A stretch of DNA of 27,719 nt from Accumulibacter sp003538495. GTDB taxonomy: Bacteria > Pseudomonadota > Gammaproteobacteria > Burkholderiales > Rhodocyclaceae. Below, one piece after another: positions 16,401-24,431 of the stretch. Location: positions 1 to 27,719 of the forward strand of contig NZ_JAPUVQ010000013.1 of the NCBI RefSeq assembly GCF_029255145.1, in the 5' to 3' direction. A program made the translations under genes and the position numbers. Numbering within the stretch: the first letter of the stretch is position 1; each line of letters begins with the position of its first letter. The notes below the pieces were generated by a model, which did no database searches, had not been told where the DNA came from, and saw only the letters and a list, made by a program, of their open reading frames with translations.

Positions 16401-17962
16401 GCGGGCTCGAGGCCTTGTTCAGCGCGCTCGCCGAGATCACCCGGCTGGTCTGGCTGGTGCCCCTGCTGCCGCTGCTGGCGGCGGCGGCGATCGGCTTGCG
16501 CATGCTCGCCCTTGCGGGCCAAGGCGAAGGCCACGAGGAAGCGCACGAGCCACTCACCGCTGCTCTGGCGAGCCACGCCGCGCTGGCCGCGCTGGTGCTG
16601 CTGCTGGTCTTCGACCTGGCGGCCCTGGGCAGCGCCTGGCCTGCGCCGCTGGCCTTCGGCGACTGGCTGGCGATCGGCATGACGCCGGTGCGGGTGTCGT
16701 TCATCCTCGACGGCTACAGCCTGCCGATGGCCACGCTGGTCGCGCTGATCGCCTGGATCGCGCTGCGCTTCTCGGCGACCTATCTGCATCGCGAGGGCGG
16801 TTTCCAGCGCTTTTTCCTCGGCATGTCGCTGTTCCTGGCCGGCATGCTGCTGATCGTTCTGGCCGGCAACGTGGTGCTCGCCTTTATCGGCTGGGAGCTG
16901 GCCGGCATCGCCTCGTGGCTGCTCATCGGCTACGCCTGGGAACGGCCGGTCGCCACCGGCAACGCCTTGCTGGTATTCGTCACCAACCGCGTTGGCGACG
17001 CCGGTTTTCTGCTCGGGATCGGGCTGGCGGTGTGGTCGGTAGGGACGGTCGACTGGGCCGGGCTGGCAGGCGACGGAACGATGAGCACCGTCAGCGCACG
17101 CTTGCTGGCCGCCGGGTTCGTCCTGGCGGCGCTGGTCAAGTCGGCACAGTTGCCGTTTACGCCGTGGATCGCGCGCGCACTCGAAGGTCCGACGCCGTCG
17201 TCGGCGGTGTTCTACGGCTCGTTGATGGTGCATGCCGGCGTCTTTCTCCTCTATCGCCTGCAAGGCTTGCTGCTGCAGGTGCCCGACCTGATGGCGCTGC
17301 TGCTCGTCGTCGGCCTGGCCACGGCCTTGTACGGCGGGCTCTGCGCGCTGGTCCAGAGCGACGTCAAATCGGCGCTGATCTTCTCGACGGTGACCCAGGT
17401 CGGCCTGCTGTTCTCCCTCTGTGGCCTCGGCCAGTTCTCGCTGGCCGCTGCTTGCTCGGGGGCGCACGCGGCGTGGCGGGCGTACCAGTTCCTGCTCGCG
17501 CCGAGTTACATGCACCTGGTCCGTCGCCCGGCACCGCCGGTACCGCGCTGGCTGCTCGGGCAGCGCTGGCTGTACACCGCGGTGTTGCAACGCTTCTGGA
17601 TCGAGCCGCTGGCCAGCAGCCTGCTGACCCGTCCGACACTGGCTCTGGGTCGCGACGTGCGCGCGCTCGATGAGCGCGTCATCGACCCGCTGGTCGGCAC
17701 GCCGCGCGCCGATCACGGCCCGACGGCCGGCCTGGCCGCGGCCGAACCGCTGATCCGCGGCGACGGTCTGGCCGGGCGAGCGCTGTTCGCTTTCGCCGGC
17801 TGGCTGCAGCAGATCGAGGATCGTCTGCTGCTCAGCGGCGACGAGTCGATGATGAAACCGCTGCGCCGCATCGGCGCCTACGTCGACGCCATCGAGCTAC
17901 TGCTCGAACAACCGCGCTACCTGATGCTGATGGTCATGGCGACCTTCGTGGTGATTCTGTGA
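16397..17962 (+). CDS. dabB: DabB/NuoL-like membrane subunit
   Basis: Encodes 521 residues, shorter than complex I NuoL (~610) and near the size of DabB. It is the membrane partner of DabA and is thought to couple cation flow to CO2 hydration. Visible features are FIGWELAGIASWLLIGY with Glu167, ALVKSAQLPFTPW with Lys248, a helix with His279 (GSLMVHAGVFLLYRL), and SDVKSALIFSTVTQVGLLF. The segment HAAWRAYQFLLAPSYMHL replaces the NuoL H-A-x-F-K-A-x-L pattern, which fits DabB-type proteins. The C-terminal part lacks the long lateral helix of NuoL. It overlaps dabA by four bases (ATGA) and the next gene by four (GTGA), so tight coupling is likely. Confidence 0.88.
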   Translation: MSGLEALFSALAEITRLVWLVPLLPLLAAAAIGLRMLALAGQGEGHEEAHEPLTAALASHAALAALVLLLVFDLAALGSAWPAPLAFGDWLAIGMTPVRVSFILDGYSLPMATLVALIAWIALRFSATYLHREGGFQRFFLGMSLFLAGMLLIVLAGNVVLAFIGWELAGIASWLLIGYAWERPVATGNALLVFVTNRVGDAGFLLGIGLAVWSVGTVDWAGLAGDGTMSTVSARLLAAGFVLAALVKSAQLPFTPWIARALEGPTPSSAVFYGSLMVHAGVFLLYRLQGLLLQVPDLMALLLVVGLATALYGGLCALVQSDVKSALIFSTVTQVGLLFSLCGLGQFSLAAACSGAHAAWRAYQFLLAPSYMHLVRRPAPPVPRWLLGQRWLYTAVLQRFWIEPLASSLLTRPTLALGRDVRALDERVIDPLVGTPRADHGPTAGLAAAEPLIRGDGLAGRALFAFAGWLQQIEDRLLLSGDESMMKPLRRIGAYVDAIELLLEQPRYLMLMVMATFVVIL

Positions 17963-19467
17963 GCGAGTGGTACTGGACCGCGCAGGCCGGTTACCCGCCG
18001 CTGGCGACGCTGCAATGGCTGCCGCTGGCCGGCGCGCTGCTGTTGCTGATCATTCGCGAGGCGCGCCTGGCGGTGGCCGTCGGTCGTCTGTTCGCCGTCG
18101 CCGAACTGCTGGTAGCGGTCGACCTCTACCTCCGCATCGACCTGTCGACGCGCGTCCTGCAGTTCGCCGAGCGCGTCGATCTGCTGGCCTATCACGCCGC
18201 CGCCGACGGCATCAGCGTGCTCTTCATCCTGCTCACCGCGCTGCTCGGCGTCCTGCTCTCGTGCTACGGGATGGCACGCCAGCAGATCACGCCGGTACAC
18301 CTGCTCGGGGTGCTGCTGGTCATCGAAACGTCGCTGATGACCATGCTGACGACGATGAACCTGCTGTGGTTCGCCGCCGCCTCGGCGGCGCAGCTGGCGC
18401 TGGTCGGCTACCTGCTCTGGCGCTGGGCTTCGGCCAGCGAGGAGCGGCTGGCGTTGTCGCGCTTCCTGCAGTACCAACTGTTCGGCTGGCTGTTGTTTGT
18501 CGCCGGATCGGTGGTCCTGGTCTGGAGCCACGTCGACGTCGTCGGCAGCGCCGCTGGCCGCTGGTCCTTCGATCTCTTCGACCTGCTGGCGACGCCACAG
18601 ATCGGCAAGTACCAGTCGGCGGCGTTCTATCTGCTGTTCTACGGGCTGGCGATTCGCACACCCTTGTTCCCGCTGCACGGCTGGCTGCCGAATTCGGCCG
18701 GCTACGGGCTGATTGCCGTCGGCCCGGTACTGCTGCTCGGGGTCAAGGTCGGGATCTACGGCATGGCGCGCTTCCTGCTGCCGCTGACCGCCGAAGCGGT
18801 AATCATCTGGCAGCCCTACGTCGTGGCTTTCGCCATGGTGGGCGTCTTCTACGCCGCGCTGCTGGCTTTCCGGCAGGCCAATCTGCGCCGCCTGATGGCC
18901 TTCGCGGTGGTCAGCCATACCAGCCTGATCGTCATCGGCCTGTTCACCCTGCATCCCGCCGGGCTGCAGGGCGCGCTGCTGCTGGCGGTCAACTTCGGGT
19001 TGGCAATCACCGTGATGCTGATGATGATCGGCTACGTCTACCGCCGCGCCGGGACCACCAATCTCGACCGGCTCGGCGGCCTGTTCGACCGCGTCCCGTT
19101 CATCGCCATCGCTTTCCTGATCGGCGGGCTGGCGCTGCTCGGGATGCCCGGGACGCCGGGATTCGACGCCGTGCACCTGGTGCTCGAAGCGTCGATCGAG
19201 GCCTTTGGCGCCCTGCCGACGATCGCCACCGCGCTCGGCAACGTCGCCGCCGCCGGATTTCTGCTGTGGGCGTTTCAGCGCGCCTTTCTGGCGCCGCGGC
19301 CGAGGGACCTGCCGGCGCGCCGAATCGCGCGCACCGGCGCCATGGAGTACTTCGTCGGCGGCGCGACGCTGCTGGTGCTGCTGGTCGCCGGCTTCTACCC
19401 CGAGCCATGGCTGCAGCTGACCGATACCGCGACGCAGGCGCTCGCAGCGTATTTTCAGCATGACTGA
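17959..19467 (+). CDS. Divergent NuoM-like subunit lacking key proton-path residues
   Basis: Encodes 502 residues with the multi-helix layout of NuoM/NuoN proteins. The motif FYGLAIRTPLFPLHGWLP clearly corresponds to GxAxKxPxxPxHxWLP, but Arg233 replaces the usual lysine. The helix that normally holds FWELxLxP reads NLLWFAAASAAQL, with no glutamate. GVKVGIYGMARF keeps the later lysine (Lys263). The GTxGFxGE motif is altered to GTPGFDAVH. The protein therefore probably has a modified or inactive ion channel and a structural role. It starts with GTG overlapping the DabB-like stop, and its last eight bases overlap the next gene. I know of no assigned name for it. Confidence 0.85.
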   Translation: MSEWYWTAQAGYPPLATLQWLPLAGALLLLIIREARLAVAVGRLFAVAELLVAVDLYLRIDLSTRVLQFAERVDLLAYHAAADGISVLFILLTALLGVLLSCYGMARQQITPVHLLGVLLVIETSLMTMLTTMNLLWFAAASAAQLALVGYLLWRWASASEERLALSRFLQYQLFGWLLFVAGSVVLVWSHVDVVGSAAGRWSFDLFDLLATPQIGKYQSAAFYLLFYGLAIRTPLFPLHGWLPNSAGYGLIAVGPVLLLGVKVGIYGMARFLLPLTAEAVIIWQPYVVAFAMVGVFYAALLAFRQANLRRLMAFAVVSHTSLIVIGLFTLHPAGLQGALLLAVNFGLAITVMLMMIGYVYRRAGTTNLDRLGGLFDRVPFIAIAFLIGGLALLGMPGTPGFDAVHLVLEASIEAFGALPTIATALGNVAAAGFLLWAFQRAFLAPRPRDLPARRIARTGAMEYFVGGATLLVLLVAGFYPEPWLQLTDTATQALAAYFQHD

Positions 19468-20962
19468 ACTGGCGTCCTGGCCGCTGCTGAGCACGCTGCT
19501 GGCACTGCCGGTGCTCGGCGCGCTGGCGACGGCCGTGCTGCGTCGCGCGCCGTGGGCGCAGTGGCTGGCGCTCGGTAGCGCCGTGCTGACCCTGCTCTGC
19601 TCGCTGCTGATTGTCGTCGCCTTCGATGGCGCCAACGCCGGTTTCCAGCTGATCGACTCGGCGCGCTGGATCGCCGGGCTGAAGATCGGCTATCTGGTCG
19701 GTGTCGATGGCTTGTCGCTGCTGTTCCTGCCGGCGACGGCGCTGCTCTTCTGCGGCGCGGTGCTTGCCGGCTGGCGCGTGGCGGCGACCGCTTCACCCGT
19801 GCCGCCCGGCCTGTACTTCGCCTTGCTGCTGTTGCTCGAAGGGGCGACCCTGGGCGTCTTCTGCGCGCTCGACACGATCCTCTTCTTCTTCTGCTGGGAA
19901 TTGACGGTACTGCCGATCTATTTCCTGGTCAGCCTGTGGGGCATTGGCGGCGGCCGCCAGGCAGCGGCCGTGCGCTATTTCCTGGTGATGCTGGCCAGCG
20001 GCGTGCCACTGCTGTTCGGACTGCTGGCGCTGGTCTTCGGCAACGCTGCTGCGGGCAGTGGTGCGCTGGTTTTCGACCTGCCGACGCTGCTCGACAGCCC
20101 GCTCGCGGAGCACGCCCAGTACACTGTCTTCCTGCTGCTGCTCGTCGGCTTTGCCGCCAAAGTTCCGCTGGTGCCGCTGCACACCTGGCTGCCGGCGCTG
20201 GCGATGGGCGCACCAGCGGCGGTCACGGCGCTGATCGTCGGCCTCAAGCTCGGCGCCTACGGATTGATCCGCCTGGCGATCCCGCTGGCGCCGGTCGCCG
20301 CCAGCGACCTGCACTGGCTGCTCGCCGGCCTCGGTACCCTGGCGATGCTCTACGGCGCGGTCGCTGCGCTGGCCCACAGCAATCTGCGCGGGGTGCTGGC
20401 GTATGCGAGCCTTTCACACGTCGGGCTGGTGGTGCTGGCGCTGGCGACTTTCTCGGCCTCGGCGCTGCAGGGGGCAGTGCTGCAGCTGCTCAACTTCTCG
20501 GTCGCCGGCGGCGGCGGTTTTCTGGTGCTCTCCTTCCTGCAGCGCCGCAGCGGTTCGACCGACATCGCGCAACTCGGCGGCGTGATCCGCAGCATGCCGC
20601 TGCTGTCGGGCTTCTTCCTGCTCTTCGGGCTGGCCGGCATCGGCCTTCCGGGAACCAGCGGCTTCCCGGGCGAGCTGCTGATCGTCGTCGCGGCGCTGCA
20701 CAGCCATACCGGCGCCGGCCTGGCGGCGCTGTTCGGCACGGTCGTCGGCGCAGCCGCTTTCCTGGCGCCCTTCCGGCACGCTTTCCTCGGACCGCTGCGC
20801 AACCCCGACGTCGCGGCAGGCCAGGACCTGCTGCCGCGAGAGCTGGCGCTGCTGCTCGCGCCGGCGCTGCTGATTCTCGGCGTCGGCGTTTATCCGCTGC
20901 CGATTCTCGAACTGCTGCGGCCGACTGCCGAGGCCTGGGTGGCGGCGCTGGCCGGGCTGTAG
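19460..20962 (+). CDS. Canonical NuoM-like subunit, last gene of the Dab-type operon
   Basis: Encodes 500 residues. All four proton-path residues are present: Glu147 in FFFCWELTVLPIYFL, Lys234 in GFAAKVPLVPLHTWLP, Lys263 in VGLKLGAYGLIRL, and Glu405 in GTSGFPGELL. GVDGLSLLFL near residue 81 and SNLRGVLAYASLSHVGLV at 307-324 are also typical of NuoM. The ATG lies eight bases inside the preceding gene. As this is the third NuoM-type protein in the operon and no soluble or quinone-binding complex I genes accompany it, I infer that it is part of a membrane arm dedicated to DabA/DabB. Confidence 0.88.
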   Translation: MTELASWPLLSTLLALPVLGALATAVLRRAPWAQWLALGSAVLTLLCSLLIVVAFDGANAGFQLIDSARWIAGLKIGYLVGVDGLSLLFLPATALLFCGAVLAGWRVAATASPVPPGLYFALLLLLEGATLGVFCALDTILFFFCWELTVLPIYFLVSLWGIGGGRQAAAVRYFLVMLASGVPLLFGLLALVFGNAAAGSGALVFDLPTLLDSPLAEHAQYTVFLLLLVGFAAKVPLVPLHTWLPALAMGAPAAVTALIVGLKLGAYGLIRLAIPLAPVAASDLHWLLAGLGTLAMLYGAVAALAHSNLRGVLAYASLSHVGLVVLALATFSASALQGAVLQLLNFSVAGGGGFLVLSFLQRRSGSTDIAQLGGVIRSMPLLSGFFLLFGLAGIGLPGTSGFPGELLIVVAALHSHTGAGLAALFGTVVGAAAFLAPFRHAFLGPLRNPDVAAGQDLLPRELALLLAPALLILGVGVYPLPILELLRPTAEAWVAALAGL

Positions 20963-21270
20963 CGGCTGGTCATCGCGGGACCGGCACCCGCGCCAGTGAG
21001 ACGCCAGGCAATGCTTCCCGTGTCACATCGACCGGTTGCCGTGGCCCCTCAAGGATGCCGCAGGCGCCTGCCGGATCATGCTCTCGTCGCCCTGGCCGCG
21101 GTGTACGCGCGTCCGCCGGGGGCCCGACCACTGATCGCCGAGACCCGTGGGTGTGTGCGTCGATGCGCTCTTGTTTGGCCTCGAATGGCGAGACGCCGGG
21201 CCCGGCGCGACGATCATCCATAGCCTCCCCTAGGCTTCAAGGTGACCTGAGCGCCCTCACCGTCGGCCGG
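20963..21270. other. Intergenic stretch after the Dab-type operon
   Basis: About 300 bases with open frames on both strands, none with recognisable content or a convincing ribosome site. It leads into a transposase remnant, so it may be degraded mobile-element DNA. No terminator with a T-run was seen after the operon. Confidence 0.45.
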
Positions 21271-21275
21271 CGTGT

Positions 21276-21548
21276 TTGGCTCGCTCGGTTCCGCAAGCAG
21301 CCAGGTCCACTGGGCGATGGCCCCGAACATGCTTGCCGAACTGGTTCGCACGGCCTCGCAGGTGGCCATTGCTCAGCGGCAACCGCCGCCGGGTTTGCTG
21401 GTGCATTCGGATCGCGGTAGCCAGTACGCCAGCGCTGCCCCCAGCACCTTGCTTGCCCGGCACCATTTTGCAGGCCAGCATGAGCCGAAAGGCCATCTGC
21501 TTGGACAACGCCGTCATGGAGCGCCCGGAAAGTCCGACCGGCTGCTAG
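21276..21548 (+). pseudogene. Degraded IS3-family transposase (OrfB) fragment
   Basis: One frame reads QVHWAMAPNMLAELVRTA and then LLVHSDRGSQYAS, the second catalytic aspartate region of the IS3 OrfB integrase core. After a frameshift between about 21430 and 21465 the sequence continues in another frame as SMSRKAICLDNAVMER, which holds the third catalytic acid (family form SMSRKGNCWDNAVMES). The protein is cut off soon after, and the N-terminal part is missing or unrecognisable. No terminal inverted repeats were found. It is a non-functional remnant of an element that once inserted between the Dab-type operon and the TonB receptor gene. Confidence 0.85.
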
Positions 21549-21595
21549 AACCTTGTGCGGCGATTTGCCACATTCCGCACCGCAACATCACTCCC

Positions 21596-21601
21596 TAGAA
21601 T
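21596..21601 (+). promoter_or_regulatory. Candidate -10 element of the TonB receptor gene
   Basis: TAGAAT lies 36 bases before the ATG. The hexamer 17 bases upstream (TTCCGC, 21573-21578) is a poor -35. No Fur-box-like sequence is evident. Confidence 0.35.
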
Positions 21602-21637
21602 GCCGCCTAAAAGAGAGCACCCAGGGAGCTTTGAAGC

Positions 21638-23902
21638 ATGAAGTTGGCCGAGAAACGGATCGTCGCGGCAGTGGTCTTGGCCGTGCCTGCGGTTTGGCGA
21701 GCGGCCGTCGCGCAGGAAGACGCAGCGACCGCGACGATGCAGGAAGTCGTCGTCCGTGCGTCGCGAATCGACGCCAGCGAGCCCTTGGACAGCAGGCGAC
21801 TGGGCGCGGCCAGTCTGGCGCCCTTCCGTGCGGCGACCAGCGATAGCGCCAGACTGCTCGATGGACTGCCCGGAGTCAGCCTCTACGGTGCCGGCGGTGT
21901 CTCCAGCCTGCCGGTGATTCGCGGCCTGGCCGACGACCGCATCCGGATCCAGGTCGACGGCATGGACCTGGTCTCCTCGTGCGCCAACCACATGAATCCG
22001 CCGTTGTCGTACATTGACCCGACGCACGTCGGCGGCGTCAGCCTGTTTGCCGGCGTGACGCCGGTCAGCGCTGGAGGCGACAGTATCGCTGGAACGATTC
22101 TGGTCGGCGCGCCGCCGCCAGCTTTCGCCAAGACCGGAGAAGGGACGCTGCGGCAAGGCCAGGCCGGCGCCTTCTATCGCAGCAACGGTAGTGCGAGGGG
22201 AGCCAACCTGTCGGCGACGGTCGCTAACGAGATGTTCAGCGCCAATTACTCGGGCTCCACGGCGCAGGCCGGCAACTACTCGGCAGGCGACCACTTCAAA
22301 GCAGCCGGACCGTCGGACGGCACGACGGTCTGGCTCGCAGGCGACGAGGTCGGCTCGTCGTCGTACAAGTCGGAGAATCAGTCGCTGAGCTTCGCCCTGC
22401 GTCACGCCGAGCATCTGCTCGAGCTCAAGTTCGGCTACCAGCACATTCCCTACCAAGGCTTCCCGAATCAGCGCATGGACATGACACTCAACGACAGCCA
22501 GCAGGTCAATCTGCGCTATCTGGGCCAGTATCCCTGGGGCTCGCTGGAAGCACGGGCCTATCACGACCAGACGCGGCACAAGATGAACTTCCTCGAAGAC
22601 AAACTGCAGACCATCGGGACGATGAGGAATCCGGCGGGGATGCCGATGGAAACCAAGGGGACGACGACCGGTGCCACGCTCAAGGCGGAGATCGTTTTCT
22701 CGGAACGTGATCTGTTCAGGGTCGGGAGCGAGGTGCTGAAGTATCACCTGGACGACTGGTGGGAGCCGATCTCGCCGGTGGTGGCGATGCCGATGGCCGG
22801 GATGAAGGGTTCGACCTTCTGGAACATCAACGACGGACAGCGCAACCGGTTCGACGTCTATGGCGAGTGGGAAGCGCGCTGGAGCGAGCAATGGCTGTCG
22901 CAACTCGGCCTGCGCAGCAGCACGGTGGCCATGGATACCGGCAATGTGCAGGGCTACAACACCCCGTACTACGGCAATCCAGCGAATCCGTCGTCGATCC
23001 CTGGCGCTTTCAACTACCAGGATCATCAGAAGACCGATCACAACGTCGATCTGGCGGCCTTGCTGCGCTTCACCCCGAGTGCCGAACAGACCTTCGAGGC
23101 CGGCCTGGCGCGCAAGACACGTTCCCCCAACCTGTACGAACGCTACGCCTGGTCGACCAACAACCCGATGGCGATGAGCATGGTGAACTGGTTTGGCGAT
23201 GGCAACGGCTACGTCGGCAACCTCGAGCTCAAGCCGGAAGTCGCCCACACCGTCAGCGCAAGCGCCAGTTGGCACGATGCCACGGGTGAGCGGTGGGGGG
23301 TCACGGTCAGCCCGTACTACACGCACGTCGAGGATTATGTCGATGCACTGCGTTGCTCGGGTGGAACCGGTATGTCGCCGTGCCAGGGAAGCAACCTGAC
23401 GCGCAGTGACGGCTTCGTTTATCTGCAGTTCGTCAATCAGTCCGCTCGCCTGTACGGTGCCGACGTTTCCGGGCACTTCCCTCTTCTTCAGGATGGCGCT
23501 GTCGGCAGCGTCCGGATGACCGCGGTGGTGAGCTACGTCCGCGGCACGAACACCGAGACCGACGACAATCTTTACCACATCATGCCCCTGAACGCCAAGC
23601 TGGCGCTGGTTCAGCGATCGGGGAACTGGACCAATACGGTCGAAGGCGTGCTGGTCGGTGCCAAGAGCGAGGTTTCGCAAGTTCGCAACGAACTGGCAAC
23701 CAGCGGCTACGGCTTGCTCAACCTGCGCAGCAGCTACGAATGGAAGCAGCTGCGCATCGATCTCGGGGTCGAGAACGTCTTCGACCGCTTCTACGAATCA
23801 CCGCTGGGCGGCGCCTATCTCGGGCAGCGGCCGATGGTCTATGGCACCGCCGTTCCGGGCACGGGGCGCTCGATCTATGCCGGGCTGAACCTGCGCTTCT
23901 GA
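21638..23902 (+). CDS. TonB-dependent receptor, probably for copper (OprC/NosA-like)
   Basis: Encodes 754 residues. The signal peptide ends near AVA-Q. A TonB-box-like MQEVVVRAS follows at 34-42, then the plug domain (LLDGLPGVSLYGAGG; LPVIRGLADDRIRIQVDGM) and a beta-barrel that ends in the terminal phenylalanine YAGLNLRF. In the plug, SSCANHMNPPLSYIDP holds Cys115 and Met119 (CxxxM). In the barrel, HKM at His314-Met316 gives HxM. These are the copper-binding residue patterns described for Pseudomonas OprC. Met-rich segments follow (MRNPAGMPM, VVAMPMAGM). I therefore predict uptake of copper across the outer membrane. GGGAG nine bases before the ATG supports the start. It stands alone, with an IS remnant upstream and convergent folB downstream. 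Confidence 0.88.
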   Translation: MKLAEKRIVAAVVLAVPAVWRAAVAQEDAATATMQEVVVRASRIDASEPLDSRRLGAASLAPFRAATSDSARLLDGLPGVSLYGAGGVSSLPVIRGLADDRIRIQVDGMDLVSSCANHMNPPLSYIDPTHVGGVSLFAGVTPVSAGGDSIAGTILVGAPPPAFAKTGEGTLRQGQAGAFYRSNGSARGANLSATVANEMFSANYSGSTAQAGNYSAGDHFKAAGPSDGTTVWLAGDEVGSSSYKSENQSLSFALRHAEHLLELKFGYQHIPYQGFPNQRMDMTLNDSQQVNLRYLGQYPWGSLEARAYHDQTRHKMNFLEDKLQTIGTMRNPAGMPMETKGTTTGATLKAEIVFSERDLFRVGSEVLKYHLDDWWEPISPVVAMPMAGMKGSTFWNINDGQRNRFDVYGEWEARWSEQWLSQLGLRSSTVAMDTGNVQGYNTPYYGNPANPSSIPGAFNYQDHQKTDHNVDLAALLRFTPSAEQTFEAGLARKTRSPNLYERYAWSTNNPMAMSMVNWFGDGNGYVGNLELKPEVAHTVSASASWHDATGERWGVTVSPYYTHVEDYVDALRCSGGTGMSPCQGSNLTRSDGFVYLQFVNQSARLYGADVSGHFPLLQDGAVGSVRMTAVVSYVRGTNTETDDNLYHIMPLNAKLALVQRSGNWTNTVEGVLVGAKSEVSQVRNELATSGYGLLNLRSSYEWKQLRIDLGVENVFDRFYESPLGGAYLGQRPMVYGTAVPGTGRSIYAGLNLRF

Positions 23903-23959
23903 GGGCCAGCCGCGAACCGGCGCATAGCCACCGCGCGGTACGGGCCTGCTGCCAACGAA

Positions 23960-24316
23960 TCAGGCGGCGGCACCGCGTTCGATGACCACGCCGACGCGCT
24001 CGACGCCGCGCATCATGCCCAGCTTGGCGATCGAAACGCGCACCCAGGCGGCACCGAAATCTTCGAGCAATAGCGTCGCCACGAATTCGGCGAGCCGCTC
24101 GAGGAGATTGAAGTGCCGCGCGGCGAGCTCGCTGCGCAGACGTTCGGCGACCATCGCGTAATCGATGGTGTCGCCTATGTCGTCGCTGGCACCGGCGCTG
24201 GCGGTCGACGTGCCAATCTGCAGCGAGATTTCAATCGTCTGGGGCATGGCCTTTTCGCGCGGGTAGATGCCGATCAGCGTCGAAGCGCGAAGCCCGTCTA
24301 TGAAGATGATGTCCAT
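23960..24316 (-). CDS. folB: Dihydroneopterin aldolase
   Basis: Encodes 118 residues, the usual length. It converts 7,8-dihydroneopterin to 6-hydroxymethyl-dihydropterin in folate synthesis. The start MDIIFIDGLRASTLIGIYPRE matches the family. IDYAMVAERL carries Tyr53, LLERLAEFVA carries the pterin-binding Glu73, and SIAKLGMMRGVERVGVVIER has the catalytic Lys98. The open frame extends upstream, but the ATG at 24316 matches the family N-terminus exactly. It is divergent from plsY, with 115 bases between their starts. Confidence 0.95.
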   Translation of the reverse strand: MDIIFIDGLRASTLIGIYPREKAMPQTIEISLQIGTSTASAGASDDIGDTIDYAMVAERLRSELAARHFNLLERLAEFVATLLLEDFGAAWVRVSIAKLGMMRGVERVGVVIERGAAA

Positions 24317-24338
24317 GCGGCAGTGCGCCAGGTCGGTG

Positions 24339-24344
24339 TAGAAT
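24339..24344 (+). promoter_or_regulatory. Candidate -10 element of plsY
   Basis: TGTAGAAT has the form of an extended -10 and would start a transcript near 24350, about 80 bases before plsY. TAGAATGCG here (24339-24347) forms a perfect 9-bp inverted repeat with CGCATTCTA at 24385-24393. Confidence 0.4.
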
Positions 24345-24387
24345 GCGCTGCGGGTCGTGGCGCCAACGGCGCGACGGAAGTTCACGC

Positions 24388-24393
24388 ATTCTA
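24388..24393 (-). promoter_or_regulatory. Candidate -10 element of folB
   Basis: On the minus strand GGGTTAGAATGCG mirrors the plsY element and would start a transcript near 24382, about 65 bases before folB. The two elements face each other, so the 5' ends of the two transcripts would overlap by about 30 bases. Confidence 0.4.
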
Positions 24394-24431
24394 ACCCAGA
24401 GCCGCCCCACCCCCGACTCCCCGCCCCGTCA

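Noticed and set aside
11640..20962. Interpretation as part of respiratory complex I (nuo) or a formate hydrogenlyase/Mrp cluster
   Set aside because: No NADH-, quinone-, hydrogenase- or small Mrp-subunit genes are present, and a DUF2309 gene sits second in the operon, which is diagnostic for Dab-type systems.
20970..21221. 83-residue minus-strand frame after the Dab-type operon
   Set aside because: No recognisable domain, no ribosome site and a Pro/Arg-rich composition; not supported as a gene.
21555..21571. Possible sigma-54 promoter before the TonB receptor (TTTGCC end)
   Set aside because: The -24 GG is missing at the required distance from the -12 GC.
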